Shown: piece by piece, positions 26,699 through 35,285 of the stretch | How the letters are laid out: the number at the start of each line of letters is the position of its first letter | Numbering within the stretch: the first letter of the stretch is position 1 | DNA from: Mucilaginibacter_A sp964251965 | GTDB taxonomy: Bacteria > Bacteroidota > Bacteroidia > Sphingobacteriales > Sphingobacteriaceae | Reading direction: 5' to 3' | Length of the DNA: 64,000 nucleotides | Assembly (NCBI GenBank): GCA_964251965.1 | Contig: CAXULQ010000006.1 | Coordinates: 62,001 to 126,000, forward strand | The notes under the pieces: model-generated | Told to the model about the DNA's origin: nothing | Databases searched by the model: none | What the model saw: only the letters and a program-made list of their open reading frames with translations | Translations under genes and position numbers: made by a program

Positions 26699-27217
26699 TT
26701 AACCGTTAAAAACTTTTCCTAATTCAATTCCACGTTGTTGTGCTACAGTATAAGCATCACGTAATTGTGATAATGCAGAAACAGTAGCTTTTACCACGTT
26801 ATGCGGGTTTGATGATCCTTTTGATTTTGCCAGAACGTTGTGTACACCTGCTGATTCTAATACAGCACGCATCGCACCGCCAGCAATTACACCAGTACCT
26901 ACGGCAGCAGGTTTGATAAACACAAAACCGCCGGAAAACTTACCAATTTGCTCATGAGGAATGGTACTGTTTATAATTGGAACTTTTACCAAGTTCTTTT
27001 TTGCATCATCAATTCCTTTAGCAATTGCTTCAGTTACTTCTTTTGCTTTGCCTAAACCATAACCAACAACACCGTTTTCATCTCCTACGACCACAATAGC
27101 CGAAAAACTGAAAGTACGTCCGCCTTTGGTTACTTTAGCAACCCGTTGGATACTTACCAAACGATCTTTTAACTCAATCTCGCTTGATTTAACTCTTTTT
27201 ATATTGATAGTTGACAT
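26699..27217 (-). CDS. rpsE: 30S ribosomal protein uS5
   Basis: 172 residues; N-terminal double-stranded RNA-binding domain (LVSIQRVAKVTKGGRTFSFS, GVVGYGLGKAKEV) and a C-terminal GHMP-like domain (AGGAMRAVLESAGVHNVLAK). Involved in decoding fidelity. Confidence 0.98.
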   Translation of the reverse strand: MSTINIKRVKSSEIELKDRLVSIQRVAKVTKGGRTFSFSAIVVVGDENGVVGYGLGKAKEVTEAIAKGIDDAKKNLVKVPIINSTIPHEQIGKFSGGFVFIKPAAVGTGVIAGGAMRAVLESAGVHNVLAKSKGSSNPHNVVKATVSALSQLRDAYTVAQQRGIELGKVFNG

Positions 27218-27230
27218 TTTGCTAATTGAA

Positions 27231-27581
27231 TTAAAAAATTAAACCGCCTTCACGTGCACCCTCTGCCAAAGATTTGATTCTTCCATGGTATAAATAACCA
27301 TTACGGTCAAACACTACTTCTTTTATACCAGCAGCAATTGCTTTTTCTGCAACAAGTTTTCCTACAGCAACTGACTGATCTGATTTTGATCCTTCTGCTG
27401 TAAATTCCTTGGATAAAGAGGAAGCAGAAACTAATGTTTTTCCAGACAAGTCATCGATAACTTGCGCATATATGCCTTTGTTGCTTCTGTAAACAGATAA
27501 ACGCGGACGTTCCGAAGAACCAGTCAAACGCTTTCTGATACCTTTTTTTATTCTTTCTCTTCTTGATAATTTACCTAACAT
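27231..27581 (-). CDS. rplR: 50S ribosomal protein uL18
   Basis: 116 residues; basic N-terminus (RRERIKKGIRKRL), RLSVYRSNKGIYAQVIDD, and the C-terminal FDRNGYLYHGRIKSLAEGAR. Binds 5S rRNA in the central protuberance. Confidence 0.98.
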   Translation of the reverse strand: MLGKLSRRERIKKGIRKRLTGSSERPRLSVYRSNKGIYAQVIDDLSGKTLVSASSLSKEFTAEGSKSDQSVAVGKLVAEKAIAAGIKEVVFDRNGYLYHGRIKSLAEGAREGGLIF

Positions 27582-27586
27582 GACAG

Positions 27587-28144
27587 TTATTTTTTAGATG
27601 CAGATTTACCTGCTTTTCTTCTTAATTGCTCACCTACAAACTTAATACCTTTACCTTTATATGGCTCTGGTGCTCTTAGTGAACGTATTTTCGCTGCAAC
27701 CTGTCCCAATAATTGCTTGTCTATAGATTCAAGAATAATCGTAGGGTTCTTTCCTTTTTCTGCAGTAGTAGTAACTTTGATTTCTTTGGGCAATTCAAAC
27801 ACATAATGGTGAGAGAAACCCAAAACCAAATCTAAAGTGTTTCCAGTGTTAGTAGCCCTGTAACCTACACCCACTAATTCCTGTTCTAATTTATAACCTT
27901 CAGTTACACCAATTATCATGTTGTTGACCAATGAACGGTATAAACCATGTAACGCTTTATGACGCTTTTGTTCTGATGGACGTTTAACAATGATTTGACC
28001 TTCCACTTGCTCAATAGAAATATCACTATCTACTTGTTGAGATAAAGATCCTTTAGGACCTTTAACAATTACTAAATTATTTTCTGATACAGAAACTGTA
28101 ACACTACCCGGTAATGCAACAGGTGCTTTTCCTATTCTTGACAT
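27587..28144 (-). CDS. rplF: 50S ribosomal protein uL6
   Basis: 185 residues, two related alpha/beta domains; MSRIGKAPVALPG start, YRSLVNNMIIGVTEGYKLEQ, and the C-terminal RAPEPYKGKGIKFVGEQLRR signature. Confidence 0.98.
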   Translation of the reverse strand: MSRIGKAPVALPGSVTVSVSENNLVIVKGPKGSLSQQVDSDISIEQVEGQIIVKRPSEQKRHKALHGLYRSLVNNMIIGVTEGYKLEQELVGVGYRATNTGNTLDLVLGFSHHYVFELPKEIKVTTTAEKGKNPTIILESIDKQLLGQVAAKIRSLRAPEPYKGKGIKFVGEQLRRKAGKSASKK

Positions 28145-28160
28145 TTTTTAATTCCTTCAA

Positions 28161-28559
28161 TTAATAAATGTAACATAAAACTTCACCACCGATATTATGC
28201 TGCTTTGCTTCTTTATCAGTCATTATACCTTTAGAAGTTGACAATATTGCGATACCTAAACCATTAAGTACTCTTGGCATATTTTCTGTTCCTGCATATC
28301 GGCGTAAACCTGGTCTGCTAATACGTGATAAGTTACGTATAGCAGAAATTTTAGTAACAGGGTTATATTTTAAAGCAACTTTTATAATACCTTGTGGTGC
28401 TGTATCATCAAATTTATAGTTGGAAATATAACCTTTGTCAAAAAGTACTTTTGTAATTTCCTTTTTAATGTTTGATGCCGGAATCTCAACAACACGGTGG
28501 TTTGCCTTGATCGCGTTCCTTACTCTTGTAAGATAATCTGCAATTGGATCTGTATTCAT
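28161..28559 (-). CDS. rpsH: 30S ribosomal protein uS8
   Basis: 132 residues; MNTDPIADYLTRVRNAIKA at the N-terminus and the RNA-binding C-terminal GLGIAILSTSKGIMTDKEAK. S8 binds helix 21 of 16S rRNA and represses spc operons in other bacteria through a mimic of that helix. A close match to the binding core is found immediately upstream of this gene (28576-28616). Confidence 0.98.
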   Translation of the reverse strand: MNTDPIADYLTRVRNAIKANHRVVEIPASNIKKEITKVLFDKGYISNYKFDDTAPQGIIKVALKYNPVTKISAIRNLSRISRPGLRRYAGTENMPRVLNGLGIAILSTSKGIMTDKEAKQHNIGGEVLCYIY

Positions 28560-28575
28560 TTACTGTTATAATTCT

Positions 28576-28616
28576 GATAGTGGTATCGGTTAGGGCCTTC
28601 CTGCCGACCTGCTATC
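28576..28616 (-). promoter_or_regulatory. Candidate S8-binding mRNA hairpin (autoregulatory site) before rpsH
   Basis: In the 125-base rpsN-rpsH spacer the mRNA can form GATAG...CTATC, a small internal loop, then AGGTCGG opposite CCGATACC. This reproduces the S8 core of 16S helix 21: G597-U598-C599 opposite G639-A640-U641-A642-C643, with the two extra bases U641/A642 on the 3' side. The hairpin ends 16 bases before the rpsH ATG, where bound S8 would block initiation. All adjoining spacers are far shorter. Confidence 0.6.
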
Positions 28617-28621
28617 AATTT

Positions 28622-28647
28622 AAAAATTTATGTACTAAAAGAAGTAT
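28622..28647. repeat. CTTCTTTTA repeat copy in the rpsN-rpsH spacer
   Basis: AAAAATTTATGTAC then TAAAAGAAGTAT (28636-28647), one of only two copies inside the 15 kb ribosomal cluster. Confidence 0.8.
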
Positions 28648-28684
28648 CGGCTAATTAACTCAGTTCCGGAGAACTTTTTGTTAA

Positions 28685-28954
28685 TTACCAGCTTGCTTTT
28701 TTTACCCCTGGAATTTTACCGGCTAATGCCATTTCCCGAAAAGAAACCCTGGAAATACCAAACTGGCGCATGTAACCTCGTGGACGGCCAGTCAACTTAT
28801 CACGGTTGTGCTGACGTACCGGAGAGGCATTACGCGGTAATTTATCTAATCCTACATAATCCCCAGCAGCTTTTAAAGCAGCCCTCTTTTCAGCATATTT
28901 GGCAACCGCCTTTGCACGTTTTACATCACGTGCTTTTACACCTTCTTTAGCCAT
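28685..28954 (-). CDS. rpsN: 30S ribosomal protein uS14, zinc-free form
   Basis: 89 residues, the longer form without the CxxC zinc motifs (MAKEGVKARDVKRAK, LPRNASPVRQHNRDKLTGRP, FGISRVSFREMALAGKIPGV). Start overlaps the rplE stop by 8 bases. Confidence 0.97.
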   Translation of the reverse strand: MAKEGVKARDVKRAKAVAKYAEKRAALKAAGDYVGLDKLPRNASPVRQHNRDKLTGRPRGYMRQFGISRVSFREMALAGKIPGVKKASW

Positions 28955-29516
28955 TAGTATTGGTTGTTTGGTTTTTAAACGGTAACCCGAATGATTTTAA
29001 AAGTTCTAATGCTTCCACATCATTGTTGGCAGAAGTAACAAAAGTAATGTCCATACCCATAATCTTATTGATCTTATCAATGTTGATCTCAGGAAAGATA
29101 ATTTGCTCTGTAATACCTAAAGTATAGTTACCTCTCCCATCAAAACCTTTATCGTTGATGCCTTTAAAATCACGTATACGTGGTAAAGCTACGGAAATTA
29201 AACGGTCCAGGAACTCATACATATGATTATCACGTAAAGTTACACGTACACCAACCGGCATACCTTTACGTAATTTGAAATTAGAGATATCCTTTTTTGA
29301 TTTGGAAGAAACAGCCTGTTGCCCAGTAATAGTTGATAATTCTGATATTGCAGTTTCAATCAATTTTTTATCAGTGGTTGCAGCACCAACACCTTGGTTG
29401 ATTGCAATCTTCTCCAATTTAGGAACTTGCATTACACTTTTGTAATGGAATTTATCCTTTAGTGTAGTGCGGATGTCGTCTTTATATTGCGATTTTAATC
29501 TTGGTACGTAAGCCAT
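28947..29516 (-). CDS. rplE: 50S ribosomal protein uL5
   Basis: 189 residues; VPKLEKIAINQGVGAATTDK, RKGMPVGVRVTLRDNHMYEF, FPEINIDKINKIMGMDITFV. Binds 5S rRNA and forms bridge B1b. Its start overlaps the rplX stop by one base. Confidence 0.98.
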   Translation of the reverse strand: MAYVPRLKSQYKDDIRTTLKDKFHYKSVMQVPKLEKIAINQGVGAATTDKKLIETAISELSTITGQQAVSSKSKKDISNFKLRKGMPVGVRVTLRDNHMYEFLDRLISVALPRIRDFKGINDKGFDGRGNYTLGITEQIIFPEINIDKINKIMGMDITFVTSANNDVEALELLKSFGLPFKNQTTNTNG

Positions 29517-29857
29517 TATTTAATTTCCTCCCCAGATTTTTTACCTATCCTAATCAATTTTCCATCGTCATTTCTTTTTCTGCCTGTACGAGTAATATTA
29601 CCTGTTTTAGGGTCAATCAAAGCCAAATTTGAAATATGGATAGGTGCTTCTTTTTTAATTATTCCTCCGTTAGGGTTTGCAGCATTTGGTTTAGTATGTT
29701 TAATTACCATATTGGTTCCTTCTACCATAGCCCTGCTTTCTTCCAAAAACACTTCAGTGATTTTTCCCTGAGATCCTTTAGAATCACCTGCTATTACTTT
29801 TACCAGATCACCTTTACGGAGTTTAAATTTAATCTGGGAGTTACTTTTCTTTTCCAT
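29516..29857 (-). CDS. rplX: 50S ribosomal protein uL24
   Basis: 113 residues with a KOW motif (LRKGDLVKVIAGDSKGSQGK) and the MVEGTNMVIKHTKPN segment. Early assembly protein near the exit tunnel. Confidence 0.98.
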   Translation of the reverse strand: MEKKSNSQIKFKLRKGDLVKVIAGDSKGSQGKITEVFLEESRAMVEGTNMVIKHTKPNAANPNGGIIKKEAPIHISNLALIDPKTGNITRTGRKRNDDGKLIRIGKKSGEEIK

Positions 29858-29858
29858 G

Positions 29859-30227
29859 TTATAATACTTCTGGTGCTAATGATACAATCTTCATGAATTG
29901 TTTTTCCCGAAGTTCCCTGGCAACTGGGCCAAATATACGGGTACCCCGTGGCTCATCCTGATTATTCAGGAGAACAGCAGCATTATCATCGAAACGAATG
30001 TAAGAACCGTCTTTTCTTCTAACTTCTTTACTGGTCCTAACTACAACCGCTTTAGAAACTGTACCTTTTTTTACGTTGCCTGATGGCAGTGCGCTTTTTA
30101 CGGTTACAACTATCTTATCGCCTAAAGAAGCATATCTTTTACCAGTACCACCAAGTACACGAATTACGAGTACTTCTTTGGCTCCGCTGTTATCAGCTAC
30201 ATTTAATCTTGATTCCTGCTGTACCAT
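29859..30227 (-). CDS. rplN: 50S ribosomal protein uL14
   Basis: 122 residues: MVQQESRLNVADNSGAKEVL, GDKIVVTVKSALPSG, RRKDGSYIRFDDNAAVLLNN, GPVARELREKQFMKIVSLAP. Intersubunit bridge protein. One-base overlap with rpsQ. Confidence 0.98.
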   Translation of the reverse strand: MVQQESRLNVADNSGAKEVLVIRVLGGTGKRYASLGDKIVVTVKSALPSGNVKKGTVSKAVVVRTSKEVRRKDGSYIRFDDNAAVLLNNQDEPRGTRIFGPVARELREKQFMKIVSLAPEVL

Positions 30228-30481
30228 TACTTAGCTTTTTCGTTAATTTCAACCAATCTCCAGTTTTTGTTTTTGCTAAGAGGGCGGGTTTCCATAATGG
30301 TTACTGTATCGCCTATACCGCAAATGTTTGCTTCATCATGAGCCATGAACTTAGTCGTTTTCTTTACGAATTTACCATAAATAGGGTGTTTCACCTTACG
30401 CTCAACCGAAACAACAATAGATTTATCCATCTTGTTGGATACAACCAATCCTGTTCTTGTTTTTCTTAAATTTCTTTCCAT
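30227..30481 (-). CDS. rpsQ: 30S ribosomal protein uS17
   Basis: 84 residues, OB fold: LRKTRTGLVVSNKMDKSIVV, HPIYGKFVKKTTKFMAHDEA, GDTVTIMETRPLSKNKNWRL. Primary 16S rRNA-binding protein. Confidence 0.98.
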   Translation of the reverse strand: MERNLRKTRTGLVVSNKMDKSIVVSVERKVKHPIYGKFVKKTTKFMAHDEANICGIGDTVTIMETRPLSKNKNWRLVEINEKAK

Positions 30482-30495
30482 TTTAATTCTAATGA

Positions 30496-30705
30496 TTAAA
30501 TTGCTTCAGAAGCCGGAACCGTCTTGCGTTTGGTAATTTCAGTATTTAAACGAGCTATATCTTTCTTGATTTTTGCAATACGGGAAGGATTTTCAATAGC
30601 AGAAACTGTGTGCGCAAATTTTAACTTAGTCAGATTAGCCCTCTCTTCTGCTAAACGAGCAGTAAGTTCTTCTGCTGACAGTTCTAAAATTTCTGAATTC
30701 TTCAT
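30496..30705 (-). CDS. rpmC: 50S ribosomal protein uL29
   Basis: 69 residues, two helices: MKNSEILELSAEELTARLAE and FAHTVSAIENPSRIAKIKKD. Sits at the tunnel exit beside L23. Confidence 0.97.
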   Translation of the reverse strand: MKNSEILELSAEELTARLAEERANLTKLKFAHTVSAIENPSRIAKIKKDIARLNTEITKRKTVPASEAI

Positions 30706-30761
30706 CTTGTTTTTATTTCGCTTGAAGAGCCTGTGCTTTCAGGATTCAATTTGTTAATTAA

Positions 30762-31187
30762 TTATTCCGCTTCTACGTAATCACGCCTTACCACAAACTT
30801 CGTTTGCACTGGTAATTTTTGTGCTGCGAGGCGCATAGCCTCTTTTGCTGTTTCCAGAGATACACCTTCTGCTTCAAAAATGATCCTACCAGGATTAACA
30901 ACAGCTACCCAGTACTCTGGTGCACCTTTACCTTTACCCATACGAACTTCAGCAGGCTTTTTAGTTACAGGTTTGTCAGGAAAAATTCTGATCCAAACTT
31001 GACCTTCACGTTTCATAAAGCGGGTAACAGCAATACGGGCAGATTCTATTTGACGACTTGTTATCCAAGCAGGCTCCAAAGACTTGATGCCAAATGAACC
31101 AAATGAAAGTTCTGCGCCACGATTTGTGAGGCCTTTCATTCTGCCTTTTTGCATTTTTCTAAATTTCGTTCTTTTGGGCTGTAGCAT
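30762..31187 (-). CDS. rplP: 50S ribosomal protein uL16
   Basis: 141 residues: MLQPKRTKFRKMQKGRMKGL, SFGSFGIKSLEPAWITSRQI, RVAEVRMGKGKGAPE-like KKPAEVRMGKGKGAPEYWVA. Located at the A-site finger base. A 56-base spacer precedes rpmC. Confidence 0.98.
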   Translation of the reverse strand: MLQPKRTKFRKMQKGRMKGLTNRGAELSFGSFGIKSLEPAWITSRQIESARIAVTRFMKREGQVWIRIFPDKPVTKKPAEVRMGKGKGAPEYWVAVVNPGRIIFEAEGVSLETAKEAMRLAAQKLPVQTKFVVRRDYVEAE

Positions 31188-31236
31188 TACTTTAAACTTT
31201 TACTGTGATACAAAACTTATGTTGTTTTGAATATAA

Positions 31237-32103
31237 TTATCTTCTTTTTGCGCCAGACGCACCGCTGCCACCTCTTTGATTGGAATTGTTACCACCACCT
31301 CTTGGGTTGTTGTTATTTCCTCCACCAGATCTTCTTTCGTTGTTTCTACGATCACCACCGCCAGCATTTCTTCTGTCTCCACCTCGTTCACGATCACCAT
31401 AAGCAGCAGCACCTTCAGGACGGCCTCCTTTATTATTAGCACCTGTGTTTGCACCAATATTTGGAGAAAGATCACGCTTACCATAAACCTCCCCTTTGCA
31501 AATCCAAACTTTAACGCCTATTTTACCATAAGTAGTTAAAGCTTCACCAAGTGCATAATCAATATCAGCACGGAAAGTATGCAAAGGAATTCTTCCTTCT
31601 TTATATTGTTCGGTGCGTGCCATTTCAGCACCACCTAAACGACCAGAACACATGATCTTGATACCTTCTGCTCCCATTCTCATAGTAGAAGCAATGGTAG
31701 TTTTCATAGCACGACGGAAAGAGATCCGTGCCTCTAACTGCTTAGCAACACCTTCTGCAACTAATTGAGCATCAAGCTCTGGACGTTTAATCTCAAAAAT
31801 ATTGATTTGGATATCCTTTTTAGTCAGCTTTTTAAGCTCTTCTTTGATCTTATCAACTTCCTGTCCACCTTTACCAATTACGATACCCGGACGAGCAGTG
31901 TGAATAGTAACCGTGATTCGCTTTAAAGTACGTTCAATAACTACTTTAGCAACGCCACCTTTAGAAATACGTGCAGAAAGATATTTTCGGATTTTTTCAT
32001 CTTCCACTAATTTGTCGGAGTAGTTATTGCCACCGAACCAGTTAGAATCCCATCCTCTGATGATCCCTAACCTGTTACCTATTGGATGTGCTTTTTGTCC
32101 CAT
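31237..32103 (-). CDS. rpsC: 30S ribosomal protein uS3 with Gly/Asn/Arg-rich tail
   Basis: 288 residues. Residues 1-215 or so are normal S3: N-terminal domain (MGQKAHPIGNRLGIIRGWDS), type II KH domain with ARPGIVIGKGGQEVDK, and C-terminal domain (GVKVWICKGEVYG). Residues about 222-288 form an added low-complexity tail rich in G, N, R and D with repeated GGGDRRN/GGGNNN units. S3 lies at the mRNA entry channel, so the tail would project there. Start ATG immediately before rplV's stop (6-base spacer). Confidence 0.97.
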   Translation of the reverse strand: MGQKAHPIGNRLGIIRGWDSNWFGGNNYSDKLVEDEKIRKYLSARISKGGVAKVVIERTLKRITVTIHTARPGIVIGKGGQEVDKIKEELKKLTKKDIQINIFEIKRPELDAQLVAEGVAKQLEARISFRRAMKTTIASTMRMGAEGIKIMCSGRLGGAEMARTEQYKEGRIPLHTFRADIDYALGEALTTYGKIGVKVWICKGEVYGKRDLSPNIGANTGANNKGGRPEGAAAYGDRERGGDRRNAGGGDRRNNERRSGGGNNNNPRGGGNNSNQRGGSGASGAKRR

Positions 32104-32109
32104 TACAAA

Positions 32110-32538
32110 TTATATGTTATCATTTTTAGAATCTACTATTAAAGTTATGTGGTTAGAACGCTTTCTGATCCTGTAACCTCTGCCCTGAGGAGCAGGTCGC
32201 AACCTCTTTAACTGGCGGCCGCCGCCTACAGAAACTTCCTTAACAAAAAGAGCACTGTCTTCTACACGTTTTCCTTCGTTCTTTAATTCCCAGTTCTTGA
32301 TGGCAGACAATAAAAGTTTTTCAACCCTGATAGCTGCTTCTTTATTGGTATATTTTAAAATATACAAAGCTTTTTCTACATTTTCACCTCTGATCAGGTC
32401 AACCACCAAACGCATTTTACGTGGCGAAGTCGGACAATTTTGCAATTTAGCAGCGGAAGCACCGCCCACAACAGCTTTTGCAGCTTCTTTTTGTTGTCTG
32501 ATTAATACAGACTTTTTTATTTTAGTAGTTGCTTCCAT
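32110..32538 (-). CDS. rplV: 50S ribosomal protein uL22
   Basis: 142 residues with a short extra N-terminus; core NCPTSPRKMRLVVDLIRGEN, the tunnel-lining beta hairpin around GGGRQLKRLRPAPQGRGYRI, and the terminal RSNHITLIV. Confidence 0.98.
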   Translation of the reverse strand: MEATTKIKKSVLIRQQKEAAKAVVGGASAAKLQNCPTSPRKMRLVVDLIRGENVEKALYILKYTNKEAAIRVEKLLLSAIKNWELKNEGKRVEDSALFVKEVSVGGGRQLKRLRPAPQGRGYRIRKRSNHITLIVDSKNDNI

Positions 32539-32541
32539 GTC

Positions 32542-32808
32542 TTATTTTTTCTTTTCAGAGTGCCCTCTGAAGGTACGTGTAGGAGAAAATTCTCCCAACT
32601 TATGTCCAACCATGTTTTCTGTAACGTACACAGGAATAAATTTATTACCATTATGTACTGCGAATGTATGACCAACGAAATCAGGGGAAATCATGGAACG
32701 GCGCGACCATGTTTTTACTACTGATTTTTTATTCGAGTCATTCAGGGTCAGAACTTTTCTTTCCAGGTTATGATCGATGTATGGTCCTTTTTTAATTGAA
32801 CGTGCCAT
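32542..32808 (-). CDS. rpsS: 30S ribosomal protein uS19
   Basis: 88 residues: MARSIKKGPYIDHNLERKVL, TWSRRSMISPDFVGHTFAVH, HKLGEFSPTRTFRGHSEKKK. Head protein near the A site; one-base overlap with rplB. Confidence 0.98.
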   Translation of the reverse strand: MARSIKKGPYIDHNLERKVLTLNDSNKKSVVKTWSRRSMISPDFVGHTFAVHNGNKFIPVYVTENMVGHKLGEFSPTRTFRGHSEKKK

Positions 32809-33632
32809 TATTTCTTCCTTCTTTCAATGATGTAACGATCTGATGATTTCTTTTTGTCGCGGGTTTTAAAACCTTTCGCTAATAAACCTTTTCTGGAACG
32901 AGGATGACCACCTGAGGCCCTGCCTTCGCCACCACCCATTGGGTGGTCTACCGGGTTCATAGCCACACCACGAACCCTTGGGCGGCGGCCTAACCAACGT
33001 TTGCGTCCTGCTTTTCCTAACACTTCGTTTGCCTTCTCAGAATTAGAAACCGTTCCGACAGTAGCTAAACAGGTAGCCAAAATCATTCTGGTTTCTCCTG
33101 ACGGCAATTTGATAATTGCATATTTGCCATCGCGTGCCGATAGTTGTGCGTAAGTTCCGGCTGATCTTGCAATTGTACCACCCTGACCGGGATTCAGTTC
33201 GATGTTATGAATAATAGAACCTAAAGGGATATTCTTTAAAGGCAAAGTATTGCCAACTTCCGGTGGAACTGCATCCCCTGAAAGTACCGTTTGCCCAACC
33301 TGGATACCTTCCGGTGCCAGCATATATCTTTTTTCTCCGTCAACATAATTTAACAATACAATACGTGCTGATCTGTTCGGGTCATATTCGATTGTAGCTA
33401 CCGTAGCCGGAATATCAAATTTATTACGTTTGAAATCAATTAACCTGTAAGACTTTTTATGTCCCCCGCCAACATTTCTGATGGTCATTTTACCGGAATG
33501 GTTACGACCGCCTGATTTTTTATGAGAAACCACAAGTGATTTTTCAGGAGCATTAGTAGTAATATCCGAATAATCGCCTCCAACTCTGAATCGGGTACCA
33601 GGTGTAACCGGTTTAAATCTTTTAACTGCCAT
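32808..33632 (-). CDS. rplB: 50S ribosomal protein uL2
   Basis: 274 residues: KPVTPGTRFRVGGDYSDITT, the GRNHSGKMTIRNVGGGHKKS loop, and NPVDHPMGGGEGRASGGHPR holding the conserved His near the peptidyl transferase centre. Confidence 0.98.
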   Translation of the reverse strand: MAVKRFKPVTPGTRFRVGGDYSDITTNAPEKSLVVSHKKSGGRNHSGKMTIRNVGGGHKKSYRLIDFKRNKFDIPATVATIEYDPNRSARIVLLNYVDGEKRYMLAPEGIQVGQTVLSGDAVPPEVGNTLPLKNIPLGSIIHNIELNPGQGGTIARSAGTYAQLSARDGKYAIIKLPSGETRMILATCLATVGTVSNSEKANEVLGKAGRKRWLGRRPRVRGVAMNPVDHPMGGGEGRASGGHPRSRKGLLAKGFKTRDKKKSSDRYIIERRKK

Positions 33633-33640
33633 TTTCTTAA

Positions 33641-33931
33641 TTAGATATTACTGTAAAAATCTATAGTTTCACCGTCTTTCAAAGTAATAATCGCTTTTTT
33701 AAACTTAGAAGGCCTGCCGGAAACAGAACCCGCTTTAGTGTTACGGCTTTTTAATTTTCCTTCGTACTTCATGGTATTCACAGCAGTAACGTTAACGCCG
33801 TACATGGCTTCAACTGCTCCTTTTATCTGTATTTTATTTGCCCGGTGATCTACTTTGAAAGCGTAACGGTTTAACTTTTCAGTTAACATGGCTACTTTTT
33901 CTGTAAGTAAGGGTTTCTTTAGGATTTCCAT
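33641..33931 (-). CDS. rplW: 50S ribosomal protein uL23
   Basis: 96 residues: KKPLLTEKVAMLTEKLNRYA, VDHRANKIQIKGAVEAMYGV. Docks trigger factor (tig, also in this window) and SRP at the tunnel exit. Confidence 0.98.
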   Translation of the reverse strand: MEILKKPLLTEKVAMLTEKLNRYAFKVDHRANKIQIKGAVEAMYGVNVTAVNTMKYEGKLKSRNTKAGSVSGRPSKFKKAIITLKDGETIDFYSNI

Positions 33932-33932
33932 A

Positions 33933-34562
33933 TTACTTAGCTAATGCTTCCTCCAAAGTTTTAACAGAATCGGTAGTTAGCAACAGCCTACCAGCATTCA
34001 GTATATCATAAGTATTTAACTGGTCTGCGGTAATTACTTTTGCTTTTTTAATGTTTCTGCTTGATAAATAAATGTTATTATTTGCTGCCGGGAGAACCAG
34101 CAATGTTTTCTCATCAGAAAACTTTAAACCGGCAACCAATTGAATGTAGTTTTTGGTTTTGACAGAATCAAAGTTGAAATCTTCCAAAACCACGATGTGG
34201 TTATCCTGTGCTTTATATGACAAAGCAGATTTACGGGCAAGTGATTTTAACTTTTTATTCAATTTAAAACTATAATCACGCGGCTGCGGACCGAATACAC
34301 GCCCACCGCCATTAAACAAAGGGGATTTAACACTGCCGGCACGTGCACCGCCAGTTCCTTTTTGTTTGTGCAACTTGCGGGTAGAACCTGCAATTTCGTT
34401 ACGCTGTTTAGATTTATGTGTTCCCTGGCGTTGATTGGCCAGGTATTGTTTAACATCTAAATAAATGGCATGATCGTTAGGTTCAACGCCAAATATCGAA
34501 TCAGGAAGCTGCACCCAGGCACCAGTTTCTTGTCCTGAAACATTTAATACAACTACTTCCAT
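33933..34562 (-). CDS. rplD: 50S ribosomal protein uL4
   Basis: 209 residues: tunnel loop KQRNEIAGSTRKLHKQKGTG, GARAGSVKSPLFNGGGRVFG, and C-terminal domain. In enteric bacteria L4 regulates its own operon; no such leader could be identified here. One-base overlap with rplC. Confidence 0.98.
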   Translation of the reverse strand: MEVVVLNVSGQETGAWVQLPDSIFGVEPNDHAIYLDVKQYLANQRQGTHKSKQRNEIAGSTRKLHKQKGTGGARAGSVKSPLFNGGGRVFGPQPRDYSFKLNKKLKSLARKSALSYKAQDNHIVVLEDFNFDSVKTKNYIQLVAGLKFSDEKTLLVLPAANNNIYLSSRNIKKAKVITADQLNTYDILNAGRLLLTTDSVKTLEEALAK

Positions 34563-35179
34563 TATTTGTCGATAATTACAAATGAACCCTTAGCACCAGG
34601 TATAGAACCTTTTACCACCAATAAATTCTGTTCGTTATAAACCTTTAATACTTCCAGGTTTTGAACTTTTATGCGGGTGTTACCGGTTTGGCCGGCCATG
34701 CGCATACCTTTAAATACACGGGAAGGCCATGAAGACGCACCCAAAGAACCAGGTGCCCTTAAACGGTTGTGCTGGCCATGGGTTTGCATACCCACACCAC
34801 CAAAACCATGACGTTTTACCACCCCTTGAAAACCTTTACCTTTTGATGTCCCTACAACATCTACAAAATCTCCAGCTGCAAAAAGTTCAACAGTAACAGT
34901 ATCTCCTAATGATTTTTGATCTTGGAAAGTTGTGAATTCAACCAGTTTTTTCTTAGGGGTAGTCCCAGCTTTAGAAAAATGGCCTTTTAAAGGGCCGGAA
35001 GTATTTTTTTCCTTCTTTTCATCGTATGCCAGCTGAACAGCAGCATATCCGTCTGTTTCTACAGACTTAACCTGTGTAACCACACAGGGGCCAGCTTCGA
35101 TTACCGTGCAAGGAATATTCTTCCCTGTTTCATCGAAAATGCTGGTCATTCCTACTTTTTTACCAATAATTCCTGACAT
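34562..35179 (-). CDS. rplC: 50S ribosomal protein uL3
   Basis: 205 residues from the ATG at 35179 (MSGIIGKKVGMTSIFDETGK), which is the family start. An in-frame start at 35257 would lie upstream of the transcription start and is rejected. Contains GTSKGKGFQGVVKRHGFGG and the QTHGQHNRLRAPGSLG loop that reaches the catalytic centre. First gene of the cluster here because rpsJ has been separated from it. Confidence 0.98.
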   Translation of the reverse strand: MSGIIGKKVGMTSIFDETGKNIPCTVIEAGPCVVTQVKSVETDGYAAVQLAYDEKKEKNTSGPLKGHFSKAGTTPKKKLVEFTTFQDQKSLGDTVTVELFAAGDFVDVVGTSKGKGFQGVVKRHGFGGVGMQTHGQHNRLRAPGSLGASSWPSRVFKGMRMAGQTGNTRIKVQNLEVLKVYNEQNLLVVKGSIPGAKGSFVIIDK

Positions 35180-35254
35180 TTTCTTAATTATGTTGTTTTT
35201 GTCCATCGAAGCAGTAGGGCTTCGTTCAAGACATGCTTTCCCTTTTAGGGACGG

Positions 35255-35285
35255 CAAAGATAGGAATGTTTAATTAAGTATCAAA
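35255..35285 (-). promoter_or_regulatory. Promoter of the rplC-rplQ ribosomal cluster
   Basis: TTTG (35282-35285) and TATCTTTG (35255-35262) are 19 bases apart, an excellent Bacteroidota promoter. The leader of about 70 bases contains a small CCC-TAAAA-GGG hairpin before the rplC ATG. Confidence 0.8.

Noticed and set aside
35180..35257. In-frame upstream extension of rplC (start at 35257)
   Set aside because: The promoter's -7 box overlaps this position, so the extended start would not be transcribed; the ATG at 35179 gives the standard L3 N-terminus.
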